Shown in pieces: positions 33,952 through 41,583 of a stretch of 64,000 bases of DNA. Source of the stretch: Frigoribacterium sp. SL97 (GTDB taxonomy: Bacteria; Actinomycetota; Actinomycetes; Actinomycetales; Microbacteriaceae); assembly GCF_026625765.1 (NCBI RefSeq), contig NZ_CP113062.1, positions 1,736,001 through 1,800,000 of the forward strand, written 5' to 3'. Both the position numbers and the translations under genes were made by a program. Position 1 is the stretch's first letter. Each line of letters starts with the position of its first letter. Under the pieces are notes generated by a model. The model had not been told where the DNA came from. It did no database searches and saw only the letters and a program-made list of their open reading frames with translations.

Positions 33952-33967
33952 TGCCGCTTTGATATGG
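33952..33967 (+). promoter_or_regulatory. Recurrent box TGCCGCTTTGATATGG
   Basis: Fifth copy of the box, more divergent. It lies 53 bp before the first gene of the resolvase operon, in the gap between divergent operons. Confidence 0.4.
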
Positions 33968-34020
33968 CACTTCGTGTAGTTCGACGCAAATGCATGACGA
34001 CCACGACTCAGGAGTACACC

Positions 34021-34404
34021 ATGACCGATAACACCACCCCCGACACCGTGCGGAGAACAGTCGCGGAGGTCACATTTCGATCCAAGGTGCTCGCCGCGCT
34101 GAACGACGATCCCAGCGTGGGTGATCTCGGCAGCTACGAGACCGAGTGGATGGACGGAGCTACACCCGAGCTTGTGGCGTTTCACCTTAACTGGCTCTTC
34201 GACGCCCAGACCGAATGCAGGAAGGCAGGCGATCTCGTTTCGGCGGAGCACTACTTCAGCATCCGTCTCACCATCGAGAACGCCTTGGAGTCTCGGGGGT
34301 GCCAGGTGCTTTATGCCGTTGACCCCATGGAAGGTGACCTTACCGCTGAGATGAAAGGTGAGCTGATCGTCACCGGCTGGCCCGCTCCCGAGGCAAAGCG
34401 ATGA
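34021..34404 (+). CDS. Hypothetical element protein
   Basis: This 127-residue acidic protein is mostly helical (FHLNWLFDAQTECRKAGDLVSAEHYFSIRLTIENALESRG). No family is recognised. It is the first gene of a tightly packed five-gene operon (34021-35796). Its stop overlaps the next ATG by 4 bp (ATGA). Confidence 0.6.
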   Translation: MTDNTTPDTVRRTVAEVTFRSKVLAALNDDPSVGDLGSYETEWMDGATPELVAFHLNWLFDAQTECRKAGDLVSAEHYFSIRLTIENALESRGCQVLYAVDPMEGDLTAEMKGELIVTGWPAPEAKR

Positions 34405-34676
34405 GCCGCCCACCCGCCTCGGTGATCGCTGCTCAAAAGCTCATCATCTGTAACGCCGGCATCCGCATTCCGCCTCGCCTCGTGAGCTTCGAGCTGACCA
34501 CTGAGCCCGACCAGTACCGGGTCCACTACCTCCGAACCCGCTGGCGCAAGGCTCCCGTGGCCTACTCGCTGGTCCCCACCATCACCATGACCCCGGCGGA
34601 GTTCCGCGAGTGGGCAACCTGGCACGCTGCCGCCACTGCTGGCCGCGTCCGTCGCATCGAAGGAGCACGACCATGA
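34401..34676 (+). CDS. Hypothetical element protein
   Basis: This 91-residue basic protein has a beta-rich middle (SFELTTEPDQYRVHYLRTRWR) and a tryptophan-rich end EFREWATWHAAA. It overlaps both neighbours by ATGA, so translation is coupled to the resolvase gene. Function unknown. Confidence 0.6.
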   Translation: MSRPPASVIAAQKLIICNAGIRIPPRLVSFELTTEPDQYRVHYLRTRWRKAPVAYSLVPTITMTPAEFREWATWHAAATAGRVRRIEGARP

Positions 34677-35353
34677 CCGACACGGCAACCAAGACAGGAC
34701 AGCGTGTCGTCTACATCCGGGTATCTACGGAGGATCAGGACACTGCCCGGCAGCAGGAAATGACGAGGACAGCAGATCGTGTCTTCGAAGAGCAGCGAAG
34801 CGGCAAGAGCATCGAGGGGCGGCCAGCGCTCCAAGAGGCTCTGGCCTATGTGCGTTCGGGCGACACGCTCGTCGTTTGGAGCCTCGACCGCCTAACGCGG
34901 TCGCTCTCAGACCTGGATCGGATCGTCAACGATCTCAGCAGCAGAGGGGTCACGCTTGAACTGTTAAGCGAGCGGATGACTTTTCCAGGCGGCGAGGAGA
35001 TCGATCCCTTCTCTGAGGCGATGCTCTATTTGCTCGGCATCTTTGCTCAGTTCGAACGGCGTATGAAGTCAGCCGCTTCCCGCGAGGGCATTGCCATCGC
35101 CAAGGAAGAGGGCCGGTTCAAAGGTAGAAAGCCCGTGCTCACCAACGCTGATGTGCAGAAGCTCCGGGATCGTGCCGACACGGGAGTGCCCAAGGCAAAG
35201 CTCGCGCGGGAGTTCGACATCTCCCGGGACACGGTCTACCGAGCACTGAGCGGCGACTACATGACGGCTGAGAGGTGGATTGAGGCAACCGCTCAGATCA
35301 AGAAGGACAAGAGGGCGCAGGGCGCCAAGAGAAGGGAGAAGACCAATGCGTGA
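34673..35353 (+). CDS. Small serine recombinase (resolvase/invertase)
   Basis: This 226-residue protein is a Tn3/Hin-type serine recombinase. Catalytic Ser18 lies in VYIRVSTEDQ, then WSLDRLTRSLSDL with the active-site arginines, helix E FAQFERRMKSAASREG, and a C-terminal HTH (GVPKAKLAREFDISRDTVYRAL). It differs from the large integrase by size and HTH end. It may resolve multimers of the circular element or invert a segment. The frame shares ATGA with the gene before and overlaps the next by 8 bp. Confidence 0.9.
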   Translation: MTDTATKTGQRVVYIRVSTEDQDTARQQEMTRTADRVFEEQRSGKSIEGRPALQEALAYVRSGDTLVVWSLDRLTRSLSDLDRIVNDLSSRGVTLELLSERMTFPGGEEIDPFSEAMLYLLGIFAQFERRMKSAASREGIAIAKEEGRFKGRKPVLTNADVQKLRDRADTGVPKAKLAREFDISRDTVYRALSGDYMTAERWIEATAQIKKDKRAQGAKRREKTNA

Positions 35354-35654
35354 TCGCACTAACGACGCCCGTCTGAGGCGAGAGAGGAATGAGCGCATCG
35401 CGCGGGTACGCGAGCGGGACATGGTTCGGGCTCTTGCGATGGACATCCCTCCTGCTCTGACCTTCGAGCAGACGGGCGAGATCGATGATGTCGCCTACTA
35501 CGCCGAGGTCAACGGGGCTCCTGATCCCACGGTGGAGCAGGTACGCGAGGCGACCGGCATCGGTGTGGAGGTCGTGGCTTCCTACCTTGCTGATCCTCAC
35601 TACCTGAATCGTGACCGTTGGGCACAGCTGAGAGAGGAAGTCGACAATGCGTAA
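35346..35654 (+). CDS. Hypothetical basic protein downstream of resolvase
   Basis: This 102-residue protein starts MRDRTNDARLRRERNERIAR. It has a very basic N-terminus, then an acidic helical part ending in a turn that could be an HTH (TVEQVREATGIGVEVVASYLADP). It overlaps the resolvase by 8 bp and the next gene by 8 bp. A DNA-binding partner of the resolvase is possible but unproved. Confidence 0.6.
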   Translation: MRDRTNDARLRRERNERIARVRERDMVRALAMDIPPALTFEQTGEIDDVAYYAEVNGAPDPTVEQVREATGIGVEVVASYLADPHYLNRDRWAQLREEVDNA

Positions 35655-35796
35655 GCCAAATCTCGCGAAGCATCCGAAGAAGTTGGCCGGTCGGCTCTAT
35701 GCTCGGCTGCCCTGGCACGGGAAGCTTCTGGTTCCCTTTGTCGTCATCGCTCTCGGGCTCTACGCGCTCGACTGGATGGTGAGCCTATTCATCTGA
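35647..35796 (+). CDS. Very small single-TM protein (49 aa)
   Basis: This 49-residue protein has a basic N-terminus (MRKPNLAKHPKKLAGRLYAR) followed by one hydrophobic helix LLVPFVVIALGLYALDWMV. The ATG overlaps the preceding stop region by 8 bp, so it ends a translationally coupled operon. The overlap and the clean TM helix support it as a real gene. Function unknown. Confidence 0.55.
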   Translation: MRKPNLAKHPKKLAGRLYARLPWHGKLLVPFVVIALGLYALDWMVSLFI

Positions 35797-35810
35797 TCGC
35801 AAGAAACAGC

Positions 35811-35844
35811 AGGGCCGGGGTTACATGGGGGTCGCCCCGGCCCT
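35811..35844 (+). terminator. Hairpin terminator after resolvase operon
   Basis: AGGGCCGGGG / CCCCGGCCCT form a perfect 10-bp stem with a 14-nt loop, followed by TCG. It lies 14 bp after the last stop of the operon. Confidence 0.75.
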
Positions 35845-35911
35845 TCGCTGCGCCCGGAGCGCGCGAGGAGTCCGATACCGATCAGCTCGTAGGCTGACCC
35901 CCGAGCCGAGC

Positions 35912-36373
35912 CTAGAACTGCCAGCCGTAGGACCTGATGTAGTCGAAGAATTTGGCCGTCTGAACCCGATGCTCGTCGGCAATATTCGGGATCTTCTGGT
36001 TCTTGTCCTCCGTGCCGGGACCCTTCCGGTTTTCTTCGGTCACGATGACCGACCGCTCTGCCTTGGCGTGGGCGATGACGAATGGGTCAGCCTCATTGAG
36101 CTGTCCCTGGACCCAACCAGGGTGCACCGACGCGATCTGCGCGACGGTGATCAGTTCGGCGTCAGTGACTGGACAGACAAAGCCGGAGAGATCCTTCGCC
36201 CAGTCATGGAGGTCATCGCCTCCCCGATGAACCTCTCGAAGAATCGCCTCGCAGATGCAGCTCTCTCCGTCAGCCACCGAAGCCTCGATGTTGGTCCACA
36301 TGGCGGGGAAGATGTCCCGCGGGTAGCGCTGCACAAGTCCAATTAGGATGTTGGAATCGAGTGTGTAATTCAC
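35912..36373 (-). CDS. DUF4411 family PIN-like protein (putative toxin)
   Basis: This 153-residue protein has the DUF4411/PIN layout: YTLDSNILIGLVQRYP with the first acidic metal ligand D6, CICEAILREVHRGGDDLHDW with central acidic residues, NEADPFVIAHAKAERSVIVTEE with the third aspartate, and a C-terminal FFDYIRSYGW. PIN domains are Mg-dependent ribonucleases. The start overlaps the stop of the XRE-ImmA/IrrE gene by ATGA; this pair is a recurring toxin-antitoxin-type arrangement. Confidence 0.85.
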   Translation of the reverse strand: MNYTLDSNILIGLVQRYPRDIFPAMWTNIEASVADGESCICEAILREVHRGGDDLHDWAKDLSGFVCPVTDAELITVAQIASVHPGWVQGQLNEADPFVIAHAKAERSVIVTEENRKGPGTEDKNQKIPNIADEHRVQTAKFFDYIRSYGWQF

Positions 36374-37497
36374 TCCGCACCACCCGTGCGGTAGTACTCG
36401 CTGAGCATCTGCTCCACCATCGGGAGCCGAGCGTTGAGAAGGTAGGTGGCGTCCATCATGTCCACTCGCCGGTCCTCAAGGGCTCGGGCCACGGTGCCGA
36501 TGTAGGTGGGCCCGAGGTCGCGGTATCTCAGCCTCCATGGGGGCACGAAGCCGTCTTTCTGCTTCAACGCCTCTCTAGCCCGCTCCCAGGTCTCCTCGCT
36601 CGCAGCTCGAACCTCATCCAGGTCCTCGTCGTCGATCAGATCGAGCCGGCGAAGTCGAACTGCCGCCGCTAGGTTGCTCACCTTGAAGTGCCGGGCAAGG
36701 TGCTCGGCCGCTACTGGGGGATTGTCCTGGAACCGTAGATTCGCGCGAACAGCGGTTTCAGGCATTAGGAAGTTGGCGGCGAAGTTGTTGGCGATCGCTT
36801 CCTCGTCAACCGACTCTCGTAAGGCGCAGAGCCCGCTAGTCCGGTTAACTAGATGGGCGACCTCATGGAAGAGAGTGAAAGTGCGTCCGGCGGGGCTGTC
36901 TCCGCCGTTGACCATCACGACGGGAAGTTCGTCGTGGTGAACGGAGAGGCCACGGAAAGTGTCGAGGGAAATTTTCGTCGTCTGAAAGACCAAGACTCCG
37001 CTGTGCTCAAGTAGCCCACGCCAGAAATTGAACACCTGGCTGTTGGCAGACTCTGGGGGCACGAAGACATCGGTAAGACCGAATTCTTCGCGAAGTTGGC
37101 TGGCTCGCTTGGCCAGGTTTTTCCAACCGATGGACCCGCTCTTGATCCCGCGTTCGGGCCGTCCACCGAGATCAAGCATGGCGTCTCGATGCTGTTCTGC
37201 CCGTCGCATCTCCTTTGCCAGATCCGCGGGAAGAGTGGCATGCGCCCGTCCGCGGAAGTCAGCGGTCGTAGGCACATCCGCGGCCGCGGGAGGGGCCGCA
37301 AAAAAGAAACCCAGTGGTCGATCGAGCTTGGTCGCGAGGAGGGTGAGCTGCCTAAAGGTAGGAAGAGTTTCGCCGCTCTCGAATTCGTCAATGCGCGGCG
37401 GTTTGACCCCTACAGCAGTAGCGAGTTCTTCAACCGTCACATGGCTGATCTCCCGCGCCCAGGTCAGAGTCTGAGGATCGATGGGCGCCCTTGCCAT
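36370..37497 (-). CDS. XRE-ImmA/IrrE family regulator-metallopeptidase
   Basis: This 375-residue protein joins an N-terminal XRE helix-turn-helix (about 17-62: VTVEELATAVGVKPPRIDEFESG) to an ImmA/IrrE (DUF955) peptidase-like domain. The zinc motif HEVAHLVNR is at 211-219. Such proteins regulate mobile elements by cleaving a repressor or act as the partner of a PIN toxin. GGGGAGG lies 8 nt before the ATG. It is the first gene of the two-gene operon with the DUF4411 gene and the last module before attR. Confidence 0.9.
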   Translation of the reverse strand: MARAPIDPQTLTWAREISHVTVEELATAVGVKPPRIDEFESGETLPTFRQLTLLATKLDRPLGFFFAAPPAAADVPTTADFRGRAHATLPADLAKEMRRAEQHRDAMLDLGGRPERGIKSGSIGWKNLAKRASQLREEFGLTDVFVPPESANSQVFNFWRGLLEHSGVLVFQTTKISLDTFRGLSVHHDELPVVMVNGGDSPAGRTFTLFHEVAHLVNRTSGLCALRESVDEEAIANNFAANFLMPETAVRANLRFQDNPPVAAEHLARHFKVSNLAAAVRLRRLDLIDDEDLDEVRAASEETWERAREALKQKDGFVPPWRLRYRDLGPTYIGTVARALEDRRVDMMDATYLLNARLPMVEQMLSEYYRTGGAE

Positions 37498-37707
37498 GAG
37501 TCGACCTCCCCGGAGTCTCGGCGTTAATAATGCAGGCCTCAGGCGAGTCTAGAGTGAGCAGCCGTCTCAGAGCCGCGCCGCTCCGCGTTCAGTGGTGTGG
37601 CTGCTGCCCCTAGTTCGGGTTCCAAGCAACACAACGGCCCGAGCCTGCCGCCTGAGGCATGTAGAGCTACCAGTCGCAAATGCGCACGCGCGCGAGCTGT
37701 CGCGCTG

Positions 37708-38766
37708 TTAGAACGCGACCAGCCGATCGGTTGTCGGGAGGTTTGGCTCCCATCCAAACGCCGGTGCGACCTCGCGTGCGATGACCTCGAGCATATGTAC
37801 ACAAAAATCAACGCCCAACTGGTTGGGCACCGTCAGCAGGATCGTGTCGGCGTCGCGGACCGCGGCGTCGGCGGCCAACTGCGCGGCGATGACGTCGGGT
37901 TCGCCCACGTAGCTCTTGCCGAAGCGTGACTGCACGCCGTCGAGCAGGCCGACCTGGTCCTGCGAGTCGGCCTGGGCGCGGACGCCGAAGTAGCGACGGT
38001 CCTCGTCGGTGGTGATCGGGATCACGCTGCGGCTGACGGACACCCTCGGCTCACGGGCATGCCCGGCGGCGCGGTAGGCCTCCCGGTACAGCGCGATCTG
38101 CTCGGCCTGCAGTTCGTCGAACGGCACCCCCGTGTCCTCCGTCAAGAGGGTGCTGCTCATCAGGTTCATGCCCTGCTCGCCGGTCCAGACGGCCGTCGTC
38201 CGGCTGCCGGAACCCCACCAGATGCGCTCGCCGAGGCCGGGGGAGTGCGGCTCGACCGAGAGCCCGTGCGACCAGCCGGTCATCTTGGGGTCCGACTCGG
38301 CGACGTCGGCGCCGTCGATCGCCGCCCGGAACGCCTCGGTGTGTCGACGGGCGAGGTCGGCGTCGCTCTCGCCCTCGAGGGGGACGTGGCCGAAGGCCTC
38401 CCAGCCGCGCAGGGCGGGCTCGGGTGATCCGCGGCTGACGCCGAGCTGCAGGCGCCCCGCGCTGATCAGGTCGGCGGCCGCCGCCTGCTCGGCCATCGAG
38501 AGCGGGTTCTCGTAGCGCATGTCGATCACGCCGGTGCCGAGCTCGATGCGGGTCGTCCGCGCGGCCATCGCCGCGAGCAGCGGGAACGGGTTGGCGGCCT
38601 GGCGCACGTAGTGGTGCACGCGCACGGCGGCCACGTCGACGCCGATCTCCTCCGCGGCCTCGGCCAGCTCGATCGACTGGACCAGCGCCTCCCGGGCGGT
38701 CGGCGTCGCCGAGCCCCGCACGTCCTGGTAATGGCCGAACGACAGGAACCCGATGCGCTTCTTCAT
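37708..38766 (-). CDS. LLM class flavin-dependent oxidoreductase, 3' end supplied by the element
   Basis: This 352-residue protein has the luciferase-like monooxygenase TIM-barrel pattern: GVDVAAVRVHHYVRQAANPFPLL, TTRIELGTGVIDMRYENPLSMAE and AGRLQLGVSRGSPEPALRGW. The ATG at 38766 gives a standard length. The last part (VDFCVHMLEVIAREVAPAF then GWEPNLPTTDRLVAF) is encoded inside the element, right of the core AACTGGTT. It is a lower-GC homologue of the tail stranded at 19686, so the protein is a chimera that keeps length and the VAPAFGW-PNL end. Confidence 0.9.
   Translation of the reverse strand: MKKRIGFLSFGHYQDVRGSATPTAREALVQSIELAEAAEEIGVDVAAVRVHHYVRQAANPFPLLAAMAARTTRIELGTGVIDMRYENPLSMAEQAAAADLISAGRLQLGVSRGSPEPALRGWEAFGHVPLEGESDADLARRHTEAFRAAIDGADVAESDPKMTGWSHGLSVEPHSPGLGERIWWGSGSRTTAVWTGEQGMNLMSSTLLTEDTGVPFDELQAEQIALYREAYRAAGHAREPRVSVSRSVIPITTDEDRRYFGVRAQADSQDQVGLLDGVQSRFGKSYVGEPDVIAAQLAADAAVRDADTILLTVPNQLGVDFCVHMLEVIAREVAPAFGWEPNLPTTDRLVAF
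37795..37846. other. attR of the integrated element
   Basis: The core AACTGGTT has central TG at 37820-37821. The element half starts at ATGTACAC (37795). The chromosome half continues GGTTGGGCACC inside the LLM gene. The rebuilt attP is 52 bp with ATGTACA at both ends as inverted repeats. The rebuilt attB is CCCAAC-TG-GTTGGG, a perfect dyad around the dinucleotide. Confidence 0.8.
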
Positions 38767-38832
38767 GACCGGGCAAACCCCCGACGTCGCCCGGCCATTC
38801 CGTCGGGCGGCCGTGCTGGGTAGCGTGGTGCC

Positions 38833-39234
38833 GTGGAGAACCGCTTTCGCATCGACGGTGACGACCTCGGCATCGACCTGCGCGCCTCCTCGGTCACGCT
38901 CGGAGACGACGGCGTCGTGGACGCCCGCATCGTCGCGGGTCGGGTGCCCGAGGTCGCGGACTGGTCCGACGAGCCGCCGTCGCTGGTGTTCCGTGACGTG
39001 CCCGTGAAGTTCGACGGTGCCACCTTCGGCGCCACGGTCGACGACGACCTGCTCGACGAGCACGAGATCGTCTTCCGGCTCGGCGAGAACCTCGACGTGC
39101 ACGGGGTGCTCAGCCTCGGTGCCGGCGACCGGCTGCGCTTCGTGGGCACCACGCACGTCTCGGGCGAGCCGAAGGCCTGGCGCCTCGACGTCTCGATCGG
39201 CTTCGGCGGATCGGCGCGGCGCACCGCGATCTGA
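38833..39234 (+). CDS. Conserved hypothetical protein
   Basis: This 133-residue acidic protein consists of alternating beta-strand patterns (FRIDGDDLGIDLRASSVTL ... VHGVLSLGAGDRLRFVG). There is no signal peptide or TM segment. It starts at GTG 38833, divergent from the LLM oxidoreductase with a 66-bp gap, so they may share a promoter region. No domain recognised. Confidence 0.6.
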   Translation: MENRFRIDGDDLGIDLRASSVTLGDDGVVDARIVAGRVPEVADWSDEPPSLVFRDVPVKFDGATFGATVDDDLLDEHEIVFRLGENLDVHGVLSLGAGDRLRFVGTTHVSGEPKAWRLDVSIGFGGSARRTAI

Positions 39235-39445
39235 CGCGGCTCGCGGTCGACGCCGGGAGGGGCGGGTCGTGCCCCTTCGACGGCTTCCGACCGGGAGTGG
39301 GGTGCGGGGTGCGCGACCGGCCTGGGGACGTGGTGAGGGTCGGACGGTCGCGCACCCGCGCGTTCTCCTGATGCTTCGGGTTCACCAGGCGATCACGATG
39401 GTAGCGCCTGGATACCCGCCGGTATGCGCCTTCTCCGGGGGCGGC

Positions 39446-39471
39446 GCGGGTGACTTCTGAGGATCACCCGC
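39446..39471. promoter_or_regulatory. Inverted repeat upstream of TetR gene
   Basis: GCGGGTGA (39446-39453) and TCACCCGC (39464-39471) form an 8-bp inverted repeat with a 10-bp spacer, 18 bp before the TetR start. Size and position suit a TetR-family operator for autoregulation. The rest of 39235-39489 shows nothing else. Confidence 0.5.
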
Positions 39472-39489
39472 ACCCGTTAGGGTCGCAGC

Positions 39490-40107
39490 ATGGCCACCAC
39501 CTCCGGGGCTCCGATTCCCCGCATCCCACGAGCCGAGGTCAAGCAGCGGCTGCTCGACGCGGCGGCCGAGCTGTTCTCCCGACGCGGGGTGCACGCGACC
39601 ACCCTGGACGACGTCGCGCGGGCCGCCGGGTTCAGCAAGGGTGCGGTCTACTCGAACTTTTCGTCGAAGGACGACCTGGTCCGCAGCCTCATGCGTCGCG
39701 AGACCGACGGCGCGCTCGGCGCCCTCGAGGGCATGTTCTTCCCGGGCACCTCGCTCGACCAGCTGCCCGAGAAGATCGGCACGGCGTTCGCGCCCTACGG
39801 CCCCGGGCAGGTCGAGGACTTCGCGTTGATGAGCGAGTTCCGCGCGCACGCCCTCTCGCACCCCGAGGTGATGGCCGACTTCGTCCGTCAGCGCCGCGAG
39901 GTGCTCGACGCCCTGCACGGCCTCGTCGAGGAGGTCTTCCAGGGGCAGACCGTCCCCGTGACCGGTCTCGAGCCGCGGACGCTCGCCCGCGTCCTCATCT
40001 GCATCACGCTGGGCGTCGCCTTCGACTGGCCTGCCACGGGTGAGCAGGCGGCCGGCGACGTCATGGGCGACGTCGTCGCCGCCCTCACCCGCGGCGTGAC
40101 CGCCTGA
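39490..40107 (+). CDS. TetR/AcrR family transcriptional regulator
   Basis: This 205-residue protein has an N-terminal TetR HTH (about 17-62: RLLDAAAELFSRRGVHATTLDDVARAAGFSKGAVYSNF split across helices) followed by a helical ligand-binding domain. It is convergent with the MFS exporter gene (12-bp gap). TetR regulators often repress neighbouring exporters, and the exporter or the palindrome at 39446 is the probable target. Confidence 0.9.
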   Translation: MATTSGAPIPRIPRAEVKQRLLDAAAELFSRRGVHATTLDDVARAAGFSKGAVYSNFSSKDDLVRSLMRRETDGALGALEGMFFPGTSLDQLPEKIGTAFAPYGPGQVEDFALMSEFRAHALSHPEVMADFVRQRREVLDALHGLVEEVFQGQTVPVTGLEPRTLARVLICITLGVAFDWPATGEQAAGDVMGDVVAALTRGVTA

Positions 40108-40119
40108 CGCCCGCCCGGC

Positions 40120-41442
40120 CTAGCGCTGCTCGATCGTGACGACGGGCACGTGCCAGCGGGTCCGCACCTGGAGGGTCAGCTGCCCTCGCCGGGCGAGCAC
40201 CAGCGCCGTCACGGCGGCGGCGACGGCCGGCACGCCGCCCGAGACGATCATGCCGACGTGCGTGCCGAAGGTCTCGACGATCACGCCCATCAGCGGTCCG
40301 CCGATCGCCTGGCCGCCGAGCAGCACGAGGATGTACAACGACATCACGCGCCCCCGGATCGCGATGTTGCTCGACATCTGCACCAGCTGGTTCGCGGCCG
40401 TCAAGAACAGCAACGACGCGAGCCCGACGCCGACGAGGACGACGGCGAACGGCACGAGCGAGGGCATCGAGCCGGCCACGGCCTGCAGCACGCCGGTGAC
40501 GAGCACGCCCAGCACGATGGTGCGCAGCCGGATCGTCGCGCGCCGCGTCGACAGCAGGGCGCCGGTCAGGGCCCCGACGGCGATCATCGAGTTGAAGAGG
40601 CCGTACCCGCCGGGCCCCACGTCGTAGACGTCCGCCGCGAACGACGCGAGCAGCACGGGCATCGTGAGGCCGAACACGGCGTAGACGCCGACGAGCAGCA
40701 CCGGCACGACGATGGTCGGCTTCGAGCGGGCGTAGGCGAGGCCCTGCCGCAGCTGGCCGCGGCCTCGTGCCGACGAGGCGACCCGGGTCATCTGCGCGGT
40801 CCGCAGCATCGTCAGCATCACGACGACCACGAGGCAGGCGACGCCGTTGACGACGAACGCCCATCCCGCGCCGACCGCCAGCAGCAGCACGCCGGCGATC
40901 GCGGGGCCCACCATGCCGCCCAGCTGGAACACGCTCGAGTTGACGCTGATCGCGTTGCGGAGGTGGGTGTGACCGACGAGCTCGGTGACGATCACCTGTC
41001 GGGCCGGGTTGTCGACGACGGTCACGAGGCCCGTGGCGAAGGCGATGGCGAAGACGTGCCAGGCCTCGACGACGCCCGCCAGGGTCAGGGAGGCGAGCCC
41101 CAGGCTGAGCACGGCGAAGACGCTCTGCGTGACGAGCATGAGGGCGCGCTTCGAGAAGCGGTCGACGATGACCCCGCCGAGCAGGCCGAAGAACAGCATC
41201 GGGGCGAACTGCATCGCCACGGTGATGCCCACGGCGGTGGCGCTGCCGGTCAGTTCGAGCACGAGCCAGTCCTGGGCGATGCGCTGCATCCACCCGGCGG
41301 TCATCGCGACGACGTTGCCGGCCGTCCAGAGACGGAAGTTCGGCACGCTGAGGGCGATGAAGGTGTGCCGCCACGGCGGGCGGGTCGTGCTGATCGGGAG
41401 CGGGGCGGTCGGGGGGAAGTCGGTGCGGGGCGGGGCGGACAT
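40120..41442 (-). CDS. MFS transporter, EntS/MFS_3-like exporter
   Basis: This 440-residue protein has about 12 TM helices. The N-terminal LSVPNFRLWTAGNVVAMTAGWMQRIAQDWLVLEL and LLGGVIVDRFSKRALM signature is that of the MFS_3/EntS group of exporters. It starts at 41442 with GGAACG upstream. It is divergent from the LysR gene (141-bp gap) and convergent with the TetR gene; either could control it. The substrate is not indicated. Confidence 0.9.
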   Translation of the reverse strand: MSAPPRTDFPPTAPLPISTTRPPWRHTFIALSVPNFRLWTAGNVVAMTAGWMQRIAQDWLVLELTGSATAVGITVAMQFAPMLFFGLLGGVIVDRFSKRALMLVTQSVFAVLSLGLASLTLAGVVEAWHVFAIAFATGLVTVVDNPARQVIVTELVGHTHLRNAISVNSSVFQLGGMVGPAIAGVLLLAVGAGWAFVVNGVACLVVVVMLTMLRTAQMTRVASSARGRGQLRQGLAYARSKPTIVVPVLLVGVYAVFGLTMPVLLASFAADVYDVGPGGYGLFNSMIAVGALTGALLSTRRATIRLRTIVLGVLVTGVLQAVAGSMPSLVPFAVVLVGVGLASLLFLTAANQLVQMSSNIAIRGRVMSLYILVLLGGQAIGGPLMGVIVETFGTHVGMIVSGGVPAVAAAVTALVLARRGQLTLQVRTRWHVPVVTIEQR

Positions 41443-41583
41443 CACGTTCCTGCGCTGGTGGTTCGGTTCACGGTCTGCACCAACGGTAGGGCCGGCCTGG
41501 TCATTCGGACCCCGGTGGGGGATGATCAATCACATTGGCTTCGTGAATGACGAGGACCGAGACCCTTCGACGGAGGAGGCGCG

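Larger units (their letters stand above)
19784..37820 (+). mobile_element. Integrated conjugative-type element (AICE-like) with CRESS-type Rep
   Basis: About 18.0 kb are bounded by rebuilt attL and attR. Modules from left to right are: serine integrase, small cargo genes, TraB-type FtsK translocase and partner, repeat-rich region, secreted protein, Rep with upstream origin candidate, small regulators, TIR-like/HEPN-like operon, resolvase operon, and PIN/ImmA-IrrE operon. GC is visibly lower than in the flanking chromosome. Integrase, FtsK translocase and Rep together match the actinomycete integrative conjugative element plan. The Rep type differs from the RepSA, RepAM or prim-pol initiators usually named for these elements. 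Confidence 0.85.

Noticed and set aside
34673..35353. Main integrase of the element
   Set aside because: It is a short resolvase/invertase-type protein far from both att sites; the large serine recombinase next to attL is the better integrase.
37539..37707. Additional gene between the ImmA/IrrE operon and the LLM gene end
   Set aside because: Short frames there lack ribosome sites and coding composition; the DNA is best seen as element-end sequence.
19784..37820. Temperate prophage
   Set aside because: No capsid, terminase, portal or tail genes are present; a transfer translocase and a rolling-circle Rep fit a conjugative element.
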